A stretch of DNA of 64,000 bases. Source: Mycobacterium sp. NBC_00419 (GTDB taxonomy: Bacteria > Actinomycetota > Actinomycetes > Mycobacteriales > Mycobacteriaceae). This document shows, piece after piece, positions 40,454 to 49,336 of the stretch. The stretch is taken from NCBI RefSeq assembly GCF_036023875.1, contig NZ_CP107931.1:2852001-2916000 (forward strand), given 5' to 3'. Numbering within the stretch: position 1 is the stretch's first letter; each line of letters starts with the position of its first letter. The position numbers were made by a program, and so were the translations under genes. The notes below the pieces were generated by a model. The model was not told the origin of the DNA and did no database searches. It worked only from the letters and a program-made list of their open reading frames with translations.

Positions 40454-41926
40454 TCAGCTCACGGGCGCCGACATCACCGTCGGCTCGAGTCGTCCGCGCA
40501 GCACTTCGGCGCCGGACTCCGCCCACCGCGCACGCTCGGGTGGTGCCGCACTTGATAACGCCACCGCCGAACACAGCGCACGGGCGGGCGTGAGCTTGGC
40601 CAGGTCGGCCAGCCTGGCGGCTTCGTTGACCGCGTCCCCGATGACGGTGTACTCGTAGCGGTGCTTGGCGCCGATGTTGCCGGCGAACACCGGCCCGGCA
40701 GACACGCCGATACCGAAGTCCACCAAGGGAAGCCGGCGCAGCAGGACCGCGAGTTCGCGGGCCGTGGCCAACGCATCTGACGCCGGATCGCTTTGGGGCA
40801 GGGGAGCGCCGAAGACGGCCAGCACGGCGTCGCCCTGGAACTTGTTGATCAGCCCGTGGCGCTCGTCGACGGCGGCCACCACGATCTCGAAGAAGTGGTT
40901 GAGCACCTCGGCGACTTCTGACGGCGAGCGGGATTGCGCCAGCTGGGTGGATCCGACGAGGTCGACGAACAGCACGGCCGCGTCGCGGACCTCGCCGGTC
41001 AGCGTGCCTCGTTCGCTCACCGCGCGGCGGGCCACATCCGGTCCGACGTGGCGGCCGAACAGGTCACGGAGCCGGTCGCGTTCGGCAAGCCCGGCGACCA
41101 TCCGGTTGAACCCGCTCTGCAGTCGGCCGATCTCCGAGCGTTCGTATACCTCGACTTTGGCGTCGATCTCGCCGTGCTCGACCTTGGCCATCGCCTCGAC
41201 GACGTCACGCACCGGGTCGGAGATGGACAGGGCAGCGATCGACATCCCGCGCAGACCTACCAGAACCGAAATGAGCGACAGCACGACAACGGGGAGCTCG
41301 ATGTTGGCGCTCTTCTCGATGATCCAGCCGTGTGAGTGCATCACCACGACCACCGCGATGCCGATGGAGGGCAATGCGCTCGACATCAGCCACATCAACA
41401 GCAGTCGGGCCAGGACGCCGGGTGTGCGGTCGCGCCCCATGGTCGTCGTGGTGGCCGCGGTGATGGGCCGCATGGTGCGCTGGAACAGCAGCAGTGCGGC
41501 GCCGGCCGAGGTGGTGGCGCCGAACATCATCGCCATGGCGATCAGCCAGGCCGCGGGCGCTCCGCCGTCGCGGTTGACGATGATGAAGACCACCCCGCTG
41601 GCCGCCCAGATGCCGGCCAACACCGCCGACTGGTTGCGCAACAGCCGGCGCACGAACATCCGGTCTTGCGCGTCGGGTTGTTGCCCGGTGGTGAACCAGC
41701 GCAGCTTCACGTCCACCACGTACACGGCGTAGGCGATGGCGGTGCCGATGCCGAGGACCGACAGCACGATGCCGGCGATCAGGGTGTCCCTGGCGAACAC
41801 CGTCTGGGCCCCGGGCACCACTTCATGGCGGATCGGCATGATCAGGAGGGTGAGTTCGACGGCGGCCAGCAGTTGGCCGAGCGCCAGCGCCCTGGCGTAG
41901 CGGACCTTCAGCCTGCTCGCCGTCAT
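40454..41926 (-). CDS. Membrane-bound class III adenylate cyclase with HAMP domain
   Basis: 490 residues. About six membrane segments in the first 230 residues, then a HAMP linker (SIAALSISDPVRDVVEAMAK ... EIGRLQSGFNRM) and the catalytic domain: AAVLFVDLVGSTQLAQ (metal Asp), NKFQGDAVLAVFGAP (substrate Lys), YEYTVIGDAVNEAARL (Asp, plus transition-state Asn and Arg). All canonical class III residues are present, so it should make cAMP. Layout matches the Rv1318c/Rv1319c/Rv1320c and Rv3645 group. Start is uncertain: ATG 41926, or GTG 41953. Confidence 0.92.
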   Translation of the reverse strand: MTASRLKVRYARALALGQLLAAVELTLLIMPIRHEVVPGAQTVFARDTLIAGIVLSVLGIGTAIAYAVYVVDVKLRWFTTGQQPDAQDRMFVRRLLRNQSAVLAGIWAASGVVFIIVNRDGGAPAAWLIAMAMMFGATTSAGAALLLFQRTMRPITAATTTTMGRDRTPGVLARLLLMWLMSSALPSIGIAVVVVMHSHGWIIEKSANIELPVVVLSLISVLVGLRGMSIAALSISDPVRDVVEAMAKVEHGEIDAKVEVYERSEIGRLQSGFNRMVAGLAERDRLRDLFGRHVGPDVARRAVSERGTLTGEVRDAAVLFVDLVGSTQLAQSRSPSEVAEVLNHFFEIVVAAVDERHGLINKFQGDAVLAVFGAPLPQSDPASDALATARELAVLLRRLPLVDFGIGVSAGPVFAGNIGAKHRYEYTVIGDAVNEAARLADLAKLTPARALCSAVALSSAAPPERARWAESGAEVLRGRLEPTVMSAPVS

Positions 41927-42023
41927 AGTGGTCAACGCTACTGTGACGACCACTCGGAATCACGCTCTCCAAAAATGAGAGCAGTACTACCGAGGGCGTC
42001 GCGGGGTGCGTAACATCCGCGCT

Positions 42024-42875
42024 GTGAGGTTCGGAATCCCACTCGGTGGCGTGCACCCCGGTCTGTGGCGAGAGCTGACGATGCGCGCCGAGGAACTGGG
42101 CTACGAGTCGGTCTGGCTGCCCGAGCACCTGGTCTTGCCGGCGACCATGTCGGGCAGCCCGCACCACGGGGACAGTCATCCGCCCATCCCGCCGCAGACC
42201 CCGATGTACGACGCGATCGCCTACCTGGCGTTCCTGGCGGGCCAGACGAGCACCATCCGCTTTGGCACCTACGTCTACAACATCGGATTGCGGCACCCGT
42301 TCGTCAGTGCGCGCGCCGCCGCCACGCTCGACATCGTCTCGAACGGGCGGTTCGAGTTCGGGATCGGGGCCAGTTGGCTGCGTGAGGAGTGGGACGCCGT
42401 CGGCCTCGACTTCAACACCCGGGGTGCCCGCGTCGACGAGGCACTGCAGGTCTGCAGAGCTCTCTGGACCGAGCCCACCGTCGAGCATCACGGCCGGTTC
42501 TTCGACTTCGACGCTGTCGCGTTCGAGCCGAAACCGGTGCAACCCGGCGGCCCACCGGTGCACGTGGGTGGTGACGGGACGCCCGCACTGCGACGGGTCG
42601 CCCGGTTCGGGTCGGGCTGGATTCCGATGAACCACACCCTCGACCAGATTCCGGGCTCGCTGGCCACCCTCGCCGGGCTGTGGGAGGAACACGGCCGCCG
42701 GGGCCGGCCCGAGGTCACCACGTCGGCACCGGCCGGATCCGCCGACGACGTGGCACGGGCCGCCGACGCCGGCATCGACCGGTTGATCGTGATGCCGTGG
42801 ACGCGGACCCGAGAGGCCCTGGACGGAATCGCACGTTTCGCCGACGACGTGCTGGCGCCGTCGGCCCAGCGGTAG
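42024..42875 (+). CDS. LLM-class F420-dependent oxidoreductase
   Basis: 283 residues from GTG 42024. VRFGIPLGGVHPGLWRELTM, SVWLPEHLVLPATMSG, TLDIVSNGRFEFGIGASWLR and VHVGGDGTPALRRVARFGSG are luciferase-family motifs. TAACAT lies 7 nt before GTG 42024, suggesting leaderless transcription; a GTG at 42006 is the alternative. Pairs with the SDR gene that follows after 4 bp. Substrate unknown. Confidence 0.88.
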   Translation: MRFGIPLGGVHPGLWRELTMRAEELGYESVWLPEHLVLPATMSGSPHHGDSHPPIPPQTPMYDAIAYLAFLAGQTSTIRFGTYVYNIGLRHPFVSARAAATLDIVSNGRFEFGIGASWLREEWDAVGLDFNTRGARVDEALQVCRALWTEPTVEHHGRFFDFDAVAFEPKPVQPGGPPVHVGGDGTPALRRVARFGSGWIPMNHTLDQIPGSLATLAGLWEEHGRRGRPEVTTSAPAGSADDVARAADAGIDRLIVMPWTRTREALDGIARFADDVLAPSAQR

Positions 42876-42879
42876 CGCC

Positions 42880-43686
42880 GTGACCATCGCGCCGGCGGAC
42901 ATTCTGCTCACCGATCGGGTGGCGGTGGTCACCGGCGGCGGAGCCGGCATCGGACGCGGAATCGCTGCGGGGATGGCGCAATTCGGGGCGAAGGTGGCGA
43001 TCTGGGAACGCGACCCGCAGACCTGCGCGGCCGCCGCCGACGAGTTGGGGATTCTGGGCGTGGTCGCCGACGTGCGGGACGCCGCACAGGTCGAGGCCGC
43101 GCTGGACCGCACGGTTGCCGAACTCGGCCCGGTGGACATCCTGGTCAACAACGCCGGCGGGGTCTTCGCCTCGCCGCTGCTCGACACCACCGAAAATGGT
43201 TGGGATGCCTTGTATAAGGCGAACCTTCGGCATGTGCTGCTGTGCACCCAGCGGGTCGCCCGCCGGATGGTCGCCGACAACCGCGGTGGGAGCGTCATCT
43301 CGCTGACCTCGATCGAGGGGGTGCGCGCGGCGCCCGGCTACGCCGCCTACGCCGCCGCGAAGGCGGGCGTGATCAACTACACCCGCACGGCCGCCTTCGA
43401 GTTGGCGCCGCACGCCATCCGGGTCAACGCCATCGCTCCCGACATCACGGTGACCGAGGGGCTTCTGCGGCTCTCGCCCGACGGAATCCGCCAGGAGCTC
43501 AGCGCGGCGGTACCACTGGGCAGGCTCGGCAATGTCGACGAGATCGCCTCAGTTGCAGTCTTTCTGGCCTCCGATATGGCCCGCTACATCACCGGCCAGA
43601 CGCTGCACGTCGACGGTGGCACCCACGCCGCGGGCGGGTGGTATCACGACGAGGCTACTGGTTCGGTCCGCTTCGGTCCGGCCTGA
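42880..43686 (+). CDS. Short-chain dehydrogenase/reductase
   Basis: 268 residues. VAVVTGGGAGIGRGIAAGMA (cofactor), DILVNNAGGVF, catalytic SLTSIEGVRAAPGYAAYAAA with Tyr and the following Lys, and the C-terminal GQTLHVDGGTHAAGG. FabG-like. Cotranscribed with the LLM gene. Its last 43 bp overlap the convergent DUF1275 gene, an unusually long tail-to-tail overlap. Confidence 0.9.
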   Translation: MTIAPADILLTDRVAVVTGGGAGIGRGIAAGMAQFGAKVAIWERDPQTCAAAADELGILGVVADVRDAAQVEAALDRTVAELGPVDILVNNAGGVFASPLLDTTENGWDALYKANLRHVLLCTQRVARRMVADNRGGSVISLTSIEGVRAAPGYAAYAAAKAGVINYTRTAAFELAPHAIRVNAIAPDITVTEGLLRLSPDGIRQELSAAVPLGRLGNVDEIASVAVFLASDMARYITGQTLHVDGGTHAAGGWYHDEATGSVRFGPA

Positions 43687-44306
43687 AGCAGCACCGCCGC
43701 GGCCAGGACACACAGTGCGACCGCGCCGATGGTCGCGGGGACCGAGACCTGAACCAGCAACGCCCCGCAGGCCGCCCCGGCGAGCATGGCCGAGATCGCG
43801 GTGATCCGCCGGGCCGGGTGGGCGCCGGGTCCACCGGCGAGACGGCTGTCGGCCGCCAGACCGGTCACCGTCAGCGTCAGCACGGTCGTGGTCAGATCGG
43901 GTACCGCCATCCGTCGCGCCGTGCTGTTCTGCAGACCGAACGCGAAGGCCAGTACGGCCACGATCGCGGGCCGCCCGACCGCCGCCGTTCCCAGCACCGC
44001 CAGGACGCCTGCACTGCCGCCGAGAAGCAGGGCCTGAGCGCCCAGGACCGATGGCGGCCAGGCCCGCGATGCGCCGATCCGGTGGCCGACCGCTCCGCCG
44101 GCTAACGCACCAAACATGAACGCCGCAAGGGCAATCAGGGCCAGCGATGCCGACAGTCCTGAGCTGCGGTTGGCGGCGAACCCGAGGAAGACGATGTTGC
44201 CGGTCATGTTGGCGACGAAGACGTGGCCGAGTCCCAGATACGACACGGCATCGACCAGACCGGTGCCCACGGTGAGGATCAGCAGGCCGGCATTCGTGGA
44301 TCGCAT
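43644..44306 (-). CDS. DUF1275 (YoaK-like) membrane protein
   Basis: 220 residues with about six hydrophobic segments. The family opening LLILTVGTGLVDAVSYLGLG, then HVFVANMTGNIVFLGFA, and GLQNSTARRMAVPDLTTTVL are strong DUF1275 marks. Function unknown; it may be a small transporter. The start is ATG 44306 because the family begins just before 'LTVGTGLVDA'; the longer open frame up to 44480 would overlap the divergent SDR. Confidence 0.9.
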   Translation of the reverse strand: MRSTNAGLLILTVGTGLVDAVSYLGLGHVFVANMTGNIVFLGFAANRSSGLSASLALIALAAFMFGALAGGAVGHRIGASRAWPPSVLGAQALLLGGSAGVLAVLGTAAVGRPAIVAVLAFAFGLQNSTARRMAVPDLTTTVLTLTVTGLAADSRLAGGPGAHPARRITAISAMLAGAACGALLVQVSVPATIGAVALCVLAAAVLLQAGPKRTEPVASS

Positions 44307-44404
44307 ACGGTGCAGAACCGCAGCGGCCGCGATTTGTTCCCGGTTCGCCGTCGTTGTCCCGCATTCCCGACCATCCAGCGCACCGTCGAACGTATGGTGT
44401 GGCC

Positions 44405-45232
44405 GTGACTGATTCCACGAAACCATTGGCAGGCAAGGTCGCCTACGTGACCGGCGGGGCGCGCGGTCAGGGCCGCGCACACTGCGTCCGGCTGGCGCAG
44501 GCCGGTGCGAACATCGTCACCATCGACGCCTGCGGGCCGGTCGGCAACCACATCGGTTACCAGCCGGCAACCCCGGAAGATCTCGCCGACACCGTCCGCC
44601 TCGTCGAGGATGAGGGCGTCAAGATCAGCGCCGAACGGGTGGACGTCCGTGACCTCGACGGCCAGACCCGGGTGATCGCCAATGCCGTCGAGCAATTCGG
44701 CCGTTTGGACATCGTCGTCGCCAACGCCGGCGTGATGAGTTGGGGCCGCACCTGGGAGATCCCCGCCGAACAGTGGCAGGAGATCATCGACATCAACCTG
44801 ACCGGGGTCTTCAACACCGTCAAGGCGACGGTGCCCGCCATGATCGAGGCCGGCAACGGCGGGTCGATCATCGTGACGAGTTCAGCCGCCGGGCTCAAGG
44901 CCGTCCCCGGTGCCGGACACTACTGCGCGAGCAAGTTCGGTGTGGTCGGACTGACCAACTCGTTGGCAATCGAGTTGGGGGAGTACAACATTCGCGTCAA
45001 CTCCATTCACACCTACGGCGTCGACACCGCGCTGGGCAACGACCAGTCGATGTATGAGACCTTCCAGGCGCACCCGCACTACGTGTACAGCTTCTCGCCC
45101 GGCGCGCTACCAACCGAGTCGCTCACCCCACCAGCGCAGGTCAGCGAAGTGGTGCTGTTCCTGGCCAGCGATGCCTCCGCGCTGGTGACCGCCGCGCAGA
45201 TCCCCGCCGACAAGGGCTACCTGAAGATCTAG
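44405..45232 (+). CDS. Mycofactocin-coupled SDR family oxidoreductase
   Basis: 275 residues from GTG 44405. The opening KVAYVTGGARGQGRAHCVRL is the mycofactocin-subfamily glycine motif. An insert after the second strand (DACGPVGNHIGYQPATPEDL) and NAGVMSWGRTWEI are also typical, and the active site is SSAAGLKAVPGAGHYCASKF. Such SDRs hold a non-exchangeable nicotinamide and hand electrons to the peptide-derived redox cofactor mycofactocin, usually acting on alcohols. No mft genes are in the window. It faces the fadD gene, with a 4-bp overlap. Confidence 0.9.
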   Translation: MTDSTKPLAGKVAYVTGGARGQGRAHCVRLAQAGANIVTIDACGPVGNHIGYQPATPEDLADTVRLVEDEGVKISAERVDVRDLDGQTRVIANAVEQFGRLDIVVANAGVMSWGRTWEIPAEQWQEIIDINLTGVFNTVKATVPAMIEAGNGGSIIVTSSAAGLKAVPGAGHYCASKFGVVGLTNSLAIELGEYNIRVNSIHTYGVDTALGNDQSMYETFQAHPHYVYSFSPGALPTESLTPPAQVSEVVLFLASDASALVTAAQIPADKGYLKI

Positions 45233-46899
45233 CCCTGAGCGCCAAGGCTTTCCGCTGCCAGCGACTTGGCCCAGCGGTAGTCGGCCTTACCGGCCGGTGA
45301 GCGCAGCACCTTGTCGGTGCGGATGAAGGCTTTCGGCAGCTTGTAGTGCGCGATGTGCGCCGAGCAGGCCTTCGCCAGTTCCTCGTCGGTGGCCGACTTG
45401 CCCTCGGCGAACTGCACGATGGCCACCACCTCGTTGCCCCAGCGCTCCGAGGGCCGGCCCGCGACCACCACGTCGTACACCGCGGGGTGGCTGGCCACCG
45501 CACGTTCGACTTCCTCGGCGAAGATCTTCTCGCCACCGGAGTTGATGGTCACCGAATCCCGGCCGAGCAGCTCGATCTGGCCGTCGGCAAGGAAGTTGGC
45601 CTTGTCGCCGGGGATCGACCAGCGCACGCCGTCGATGGTGGGGAAGGTGCGCGCGGACTTCTCCGCGTCGCCCAGGTAGCCCAGCGGGACGTAGGCCCGC
45701 CGCGCCAGCCAGCCCTCGCCGTCGCCGGGTTGCAGGACGTGGCTGAGATCGGCGGAGATGACGGCGGTGTCGTGCTGCGGGGTGAACGTGGCCGCCTTGG
45801 ACTCGACGCCCTTGGCCGCCATCGTGGTCATCTGCATTCCGGTCTCCGAGGCGCCCACGGCGTCGAGCACCATGATGTTGGGCAGTGCGGCCAGCAAGCG
45901 TTCGCGCACCGTCGGCGACAGTGGCGCACCGCCGTTGGTGATCGTCAGCAGCCCGGACAGGTCGTACTTCCCGGTCTCGATCTCGTCGAGCAGCGGTCGG
46001 GCGATCGCATCACCGACGACCGGGATGCTCAGCACCCGCTCCCGTTCGGCGAGCCGCATCACCGCCGGTGCGTTGAGGTGGTCGACGTCGTCGGGCAGCG
46101 CCACCCAGCCGCCGGTGCTGATCATGTTGAACGCCGCCCACTGCGCCGCACCGTGCATCAGCGGCGGAATCATCAGGACCGTCCGCACCCCGACGTTCGT
46201 GCGGGCCTGCTCGGCCAGGTCCTCGTAGGACTGCAGCACGGTGTCCGAGCCGAACGGGCGCCCGCCCATCGCGGACATGAAGATGTCGTGCTGGCGCCAC
46301 AGCACACCCTTGGGCATGCCGGTGGTGCCGCCGGTGTAGAGGATGTAGAGGTCGTCGCCGCTGGGCGTGGGCATTCCACCGACCGGGGCCGGGGTGCTGA
46401 TGATCGACTCGTAGTCGACGGCGCCGGGCAGCAGGTCGTTGCCGGAGTGGTCGGCGACCTGGATCAGCACCGTCAGCTCGGGAAGCTGCTCGCGGATCGC
46501 GGCGACGTTGGGGGCGAACTCCGCGGCGTAGACCAGCGCCTTGGCCTTGGAGTCGTTGAGCAGGTACAGCAGTTCTTCTTCGACGTAGCGGTAGTTGACG
46601 TTGAACGGCGCCACCCGGGCGCGGTATCCGGCGATCATGGCTTCGAGGTACTCGTTGCCGTTGCGCAGATACAGCCCGACATGGTCCTGACCGGACTCGT
46701 GCGGCGGCAGCTGGTCGCGCTCGGTGTGACAGCCCAGGCCCTGCGCGGTCAGATAGTGGGCGACGCCGTCGATGCGGGCGTCCAGCTGGGCGTAGGTCAG
46801 GTCGAGATCGCGCCAGATCAGGACTCGCTTGTCCGGCAGCGTGGTGGCGACGGTGTGGAAGACCGATGAGAGGTCGAAGCTGACGCCGCTGCTGCCCAT
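45229..46899 (-). CDS. Acyl-CoA synthetase, probable sterol/lipid catabolism
   Basis: 556 residues. ANL motifs: YILYTGGTTGMPKGVLWRQH (P-loop), LDAVGASETGMQMTTMAAKG, GQIELLGRDSVTINSGGEKI, and C-terminal RSPAGKADYRWAK with the catalytic Lys. TGGTTGMPKGVLWRQHD is shared with the FadD19-type branch, which activates sterol side chains; other parts diverge. GGAGAG lies 6 nt before ATG 46899, and a KstR-type box lies 26 nt upstream of the ATG, so it is probably induced by cholesterol-type growth. The open frame extending to 48456 is a shadow of the exporter gene. Confidence 0.9.
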   Translation of the reverse strand: MGSSGVSFDLSSVFHTVATTLPDKRVLIWRDLDLTYAQLDARIDGVAHYLTAQGLGCHTERDQLPPHESGQDHVGLYLRNGNEYLEAMIAGYRARVAPFNVNYRYVEEELLYLLNDSKAKALVYAAEFAPNVAAIREQLPELTVLIQVADHSGNDLLPGAVDYESIISTPAPVGGMPTPSGDDLYILYTGGTTGMPKGVLWRQHDIFMSAMGGRPFGSDTVLQSYEDLAEQARTNVGVRTVLMIPPLMHGAAQWAAFNMISTGGWVALPDDVDHLNAPAVMRLAERERVLSIPVVGDAIARPLLDEIETGKYDLSGLLTITNGGAPLSPTVRERLLAALPNIMVLDAVGASETGMQMTTMAAKGVESKAATFTPQHDTAVISADLSHVLQPGDGEGWLARRAYVPLGYLGDAEKSARTFPTIDGVRWSIPGDKANFLADGQIELLGRDSVTINSGGEKIFAEEVERAVASHPAVYDVVVAGRPSERWGNEVVAIVQFAEGKSATDEELAKACSAHIAHYKLPKAFIRTDKVLRSPAGKADYRWAKSLAAESLGAQG

Positions 46900-46924
46900 G
46901 GGCTCTCCTGCGCTGTGTGGCCGA

Positions 46925-46942
46925 ACTAGAACGCGTTCTAGT
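46925..46942. promoter_or_regulatory. KstR-type operator
   Basis: ACTAGAACGCGTTCTAGT is an 18-bp perfect palindrome. The inner TAGAACGCGTTCTA (46927-46940) fits the KstR consensus TnnAACnnGTTnnA at every fixed position. It lies 25 nt before the FadD start codon and 28 nt after the exporter's 3' end. KstR represses cholesterol-degradation genes in mycobacteria; binding here is inferred. Confidence 0.8.
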
Positions 46943-46970
46943 GTGCCAGAGGCGATGGTGAGCGCAGCGT

Positions 46971-48533
46971 CTAGTTCTCCCCGCGCTGGACGAACAACGC
47001 CAGCACCGCACCGACCGCGGCCGCCGCGGCCCCGACCCACAGCGAGGTCTGCAGGCCGGCCATGAAGGCCTCGTGACTTCCGCTGGTGATCGCCGCGCCC
47101 AGCGCAGGCGGTGCGCCGGGCACCGACGGCGCGAGACCCTTGGCCACCAGCTCCTTTGCCGGAGCGAGCTTTTCGGCGATCGGAGCGGGCGTGCCCGCTG
47201 CGGTCAGCTTCTCGGTCAAGGACGATCCGACCTTGCTGGAGAGCACCGAGCCCAGGATGGTGGTGCCCAGCACGGCGCCGAGTTGCACCGAGGTGCTCTG
47301 CAGGCCGCCGGCCACCCCGGCATCCTCCTCCGGCGCATTGCCGACGATCGCGTCCGAGCTGGCGGTCAGCACCAAGCCGATGCCCGCACCGAGCAGGGCG
47401 AACGCAGGCCAGATGGCGCCGTAGCCCGAGTCGGCCTGCAACTGGCTGAGCAGAGCCAGCGCGCCCGCGGCACCGAGCAGGCCGGTGACCATCGCCGGGC
47501 GCGGACCGAACCGCTCGGTGAGCACACCGGAGAGCGGGGCGGTGATCATCATCGCCGCGGACAGCGGCAGGGTGCGCACACCGGTCTCCACCGGGCTCCA
47601 ACCCTGCAGGTTCTGCAGGTAGAGCGTCATGAAGAACAGCGCACCGAACAGGGCGAAGAAGTTGATCGTGGTGGCGGCGGCGCCGATCGTCAGCGAGCGG
47701 TTGGCGAACAGCCGCAGCGGCAGCATCGGGTCGGATGCGTTGCGTTCGGCGATGACGAAGGCCGCCATCAGCAGCACGCCGCCGATCATGAAGGCCACCG
47801 TCTGGGGGTCCAGCCAGCCCCACTCGGGGGCCTTGATCAATCCGTAGACGAACAGGAACAGGCTGCCGGACAGGGTCAGGATGCCGGCCACGTCCAGCCG
47901 GCCGCCGGTCTCGCCGCGGCTTTCCACGATCGCGGCCACGCCGATGGCGACGGCGATCAGCGCGATGGGCACGTTGATGTAGAACACCGATTCCCAGTTG
48001 AGGTGCTCGACGAGCAGACCGCCCAGGATCGGGCCTGCCGCCACCGAGACGCCCGAGGCGGCACCCCAGACGCCGATGGCCATGTTGAGTTTGTGTGGCG
48101 GAAAGGCGTTGCGCACGATCGCCAGCGTGCTGGGCATCAGCAATGCGCCGAACACACCCTGCAGCGCGCGCATGGCGTTCACGCCGCTGACGGTGCCGAT
48201 CAGGCCGATGCCGACGGAGGTGACCGCGAAACCGACCACGCCGATGAGAAAGACGGTGCGCCGGCCGAACATGTCGCCGAGCTTGCCGCCGAAGATCAGC
48301 AGGGATGCCAGGGCGAGCAGGTAGGAGTCGGTGATCCACTGCAGGTCCGACAGCGAGGCATTGAGGTCGGTGGCGATGCGCGGGTTGGCGATCGCGACGA
48401 CCGACGCGTCCAGGCCGACCATGATGACGCCGGCCGACACCGCGGCCAGAATCCACCAGGGATTCCCGCGCATCCCCTGACGGGGCCGCGCATGGCGGGC
48501 ACCCTGGGGACTGTGCATCGTGGTGATAGCCAC
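46971..48533 (-). CDS. DHA2 family (EmrB/QacA-like) MFS drug exporter
   Basis: 520 residues, about 14 membrane segments. Motif A-like GKLGDMFGRRTVFLIG, motif C region GPILGGLLVEHLNWESVFYI (typical of antiporters), and the opening IMVGLDASVVAIANPRIATD shared by the DHA2 group. It uses the proton gradient to expel hydrophobic compounds. It starts at GTG 48533, with GGAG 7 nt upstream. A divergent TetR gene and a strong inverted repeat lie in the spacer, so expression is presumably drug-inducible. Confidence 0.92.
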   Translation of the reverse strand: MAITTMHSPQGARHARPRQGMRGNPWWILAAVSAGVIMVGLDASVVAIANPRIATDLNASLSDLQWITDSYLLALASLLIFGGKLGDMFGRRTVFLIGVVGFAVTSVGIGLIGTVSGVNAMRALQGVFGALLMPSTLAIVRNAFPPHKLNMAIGVWGAASGVSVAAGPILGGLLVEHLNWESVFYINVPIALIAVAIGVAAIVESRGETGGRLDVAGILTLSGSLFLFVYGLIKAPEWGWLDPQTVAFMIGGVLLMAAFVIAERNASDPMLPLRLFANRSLTIGAAATTINFFALFGALFFMTLYLQNLQGWSPVETGVRTLPLSAAMMITAPLSGVLTERFGPRPAMVTGLLGAAGALALLSQLQADSGYGAIWPAFALLGAGIGLVLTASSDAIVGNAPEEDAGVAGGLQSTSVQLGAVLGTTILGSVLSSKVGSSLTEKLTAAGTPAPIAEKLAPAKELVAKGLAPSVPGAPPALGAAITSGSHEAFMAGLQTSLWVGAAAAAVGAVLALFVQRGEN

Positions 48534-48564
48534 GTTGAGGCTCCTCTCAGTAAGCGGAGGGTAT

Positions 48565-48618
48565 CCACCACTTATTGCGGTCGACGATAGCCATAAGTGG
48601 TGGTGTTCCTCCACTTAT
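48565..48618. promoter_or_regulatory. Operator region of the exporter/TetR pair
   Basis: Arms CCACCACTTAT (48565-48575) and ATAAGTGGTGG (48593-48603) are perfect over 11 bp with a 17-nt spacer. A further half-site CCACTTAT occurs at 48611-48618. Three half-sites between divergent TetR and exporter genes suggest more than one TetR dimer binds. Confidence 0.72.
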
Positions 48619-48634
48619 GCGGTAACCTGACGTG

Positions 48635-49321
48635 GTGATTCCTCCCGCACAACGTGGTGTAGAGCGATCCAGGCCACTTCGAGCCGATGCCGAACGCAAC
48701 CGGGAGCGGATCGTCACCGCCGCCGCCAGGCTGTTTGCTGAACAGGGCCTTTCGGTCCCCCTGGAAGATGTCGCACGCAGCGCCGGAGTCGGGGTGGCGA
48801 CGCTCTACCGGCGTTTCCCCACCCGCACGGACCTGGCCATCGCGGCCTTCGAGCGCAATATGACGGCTTATGTCGAGGCGGTCGACAAGGCGCTGGCCAA
48901 TCCGCGGCCGTGGGACGGCTTCTGCGATCTGCTCTTCGATCTGTGCGCGCTGCAGGCCTCCGACCCCGGCCTGCGCGCCCTGCTCACCACCGCGTTCCCG
49001 GCGAGTTCGGTCATCGAGCAGCGCGCCGCCGAAACGGTGGACAAGGTCGCCGAGCTGATCGCCCACGCTCAGCAGGATGGTGCGCTACGGGCCGACATCG
49101 GTGTGGGCGACGTGGTGGTGATGCTGCTGGCCAACGCCGGCGTGCTGGAAGCGACTCGTGAACATGCCCCGGAGGCCTGGCGCCGGTTCGCGGCACTGAT
49201 GGTCGACTCGTTCCGGGCGGGCACCCACGGTGAACTGCCGCCACCGACCCCGGCTGAAGAGCTCCGCAGTTCGATCGCCATGCTGACGGGTGACACATTG
49301 CGGATTCCCGCCGACAGTTGA
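48635..49321 (+). CDS. TetR family regulator of the DHA2 exporter
   Basis: 228 residues from GTG 48635 (GTG 48632 is equally possible). HTH region NRERIVTAAARLFAEQGLSV, then PLEDVARSAGVGVATLYRRF. TAACCT (48623-48628) lies 6 nt before the start, consistent with a leaderless transcript. The long C-terminal ligand domain fits multidrug-type TetR proteins. The LLM gene follows after 15 bp. Confidence 0.9.
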   Translation: MIPPAQRGVERSRPLRADAERNRERIVTAAARLFAEQGLSVPLEDVARSAGVGVATLYRRFPTRTDLAIAAFERNMTAYVEAVDKALANPRPWDGFCDLLFDLCALQASDPGLRALLTTAFPASSVIEQRAAETVDKVAELIAHAQQDGALRADIGVGDVVVMLLANAGVLEATREHAPEAWRRFAALMVDSFRAGTHGELPPPTPAEELRSSIAMLTGDTLRIPADS

Positions 49322-49336
49322 GCGAAGGAGCAGCCG

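Noticed and set aside
46900..48456. Upstream extension of the FadD frame through the exporter gene
   Set aside because: It is a frame shadow of the MFS gene; the FadD start at 46899 has a ribosome site and a KstR box before it.
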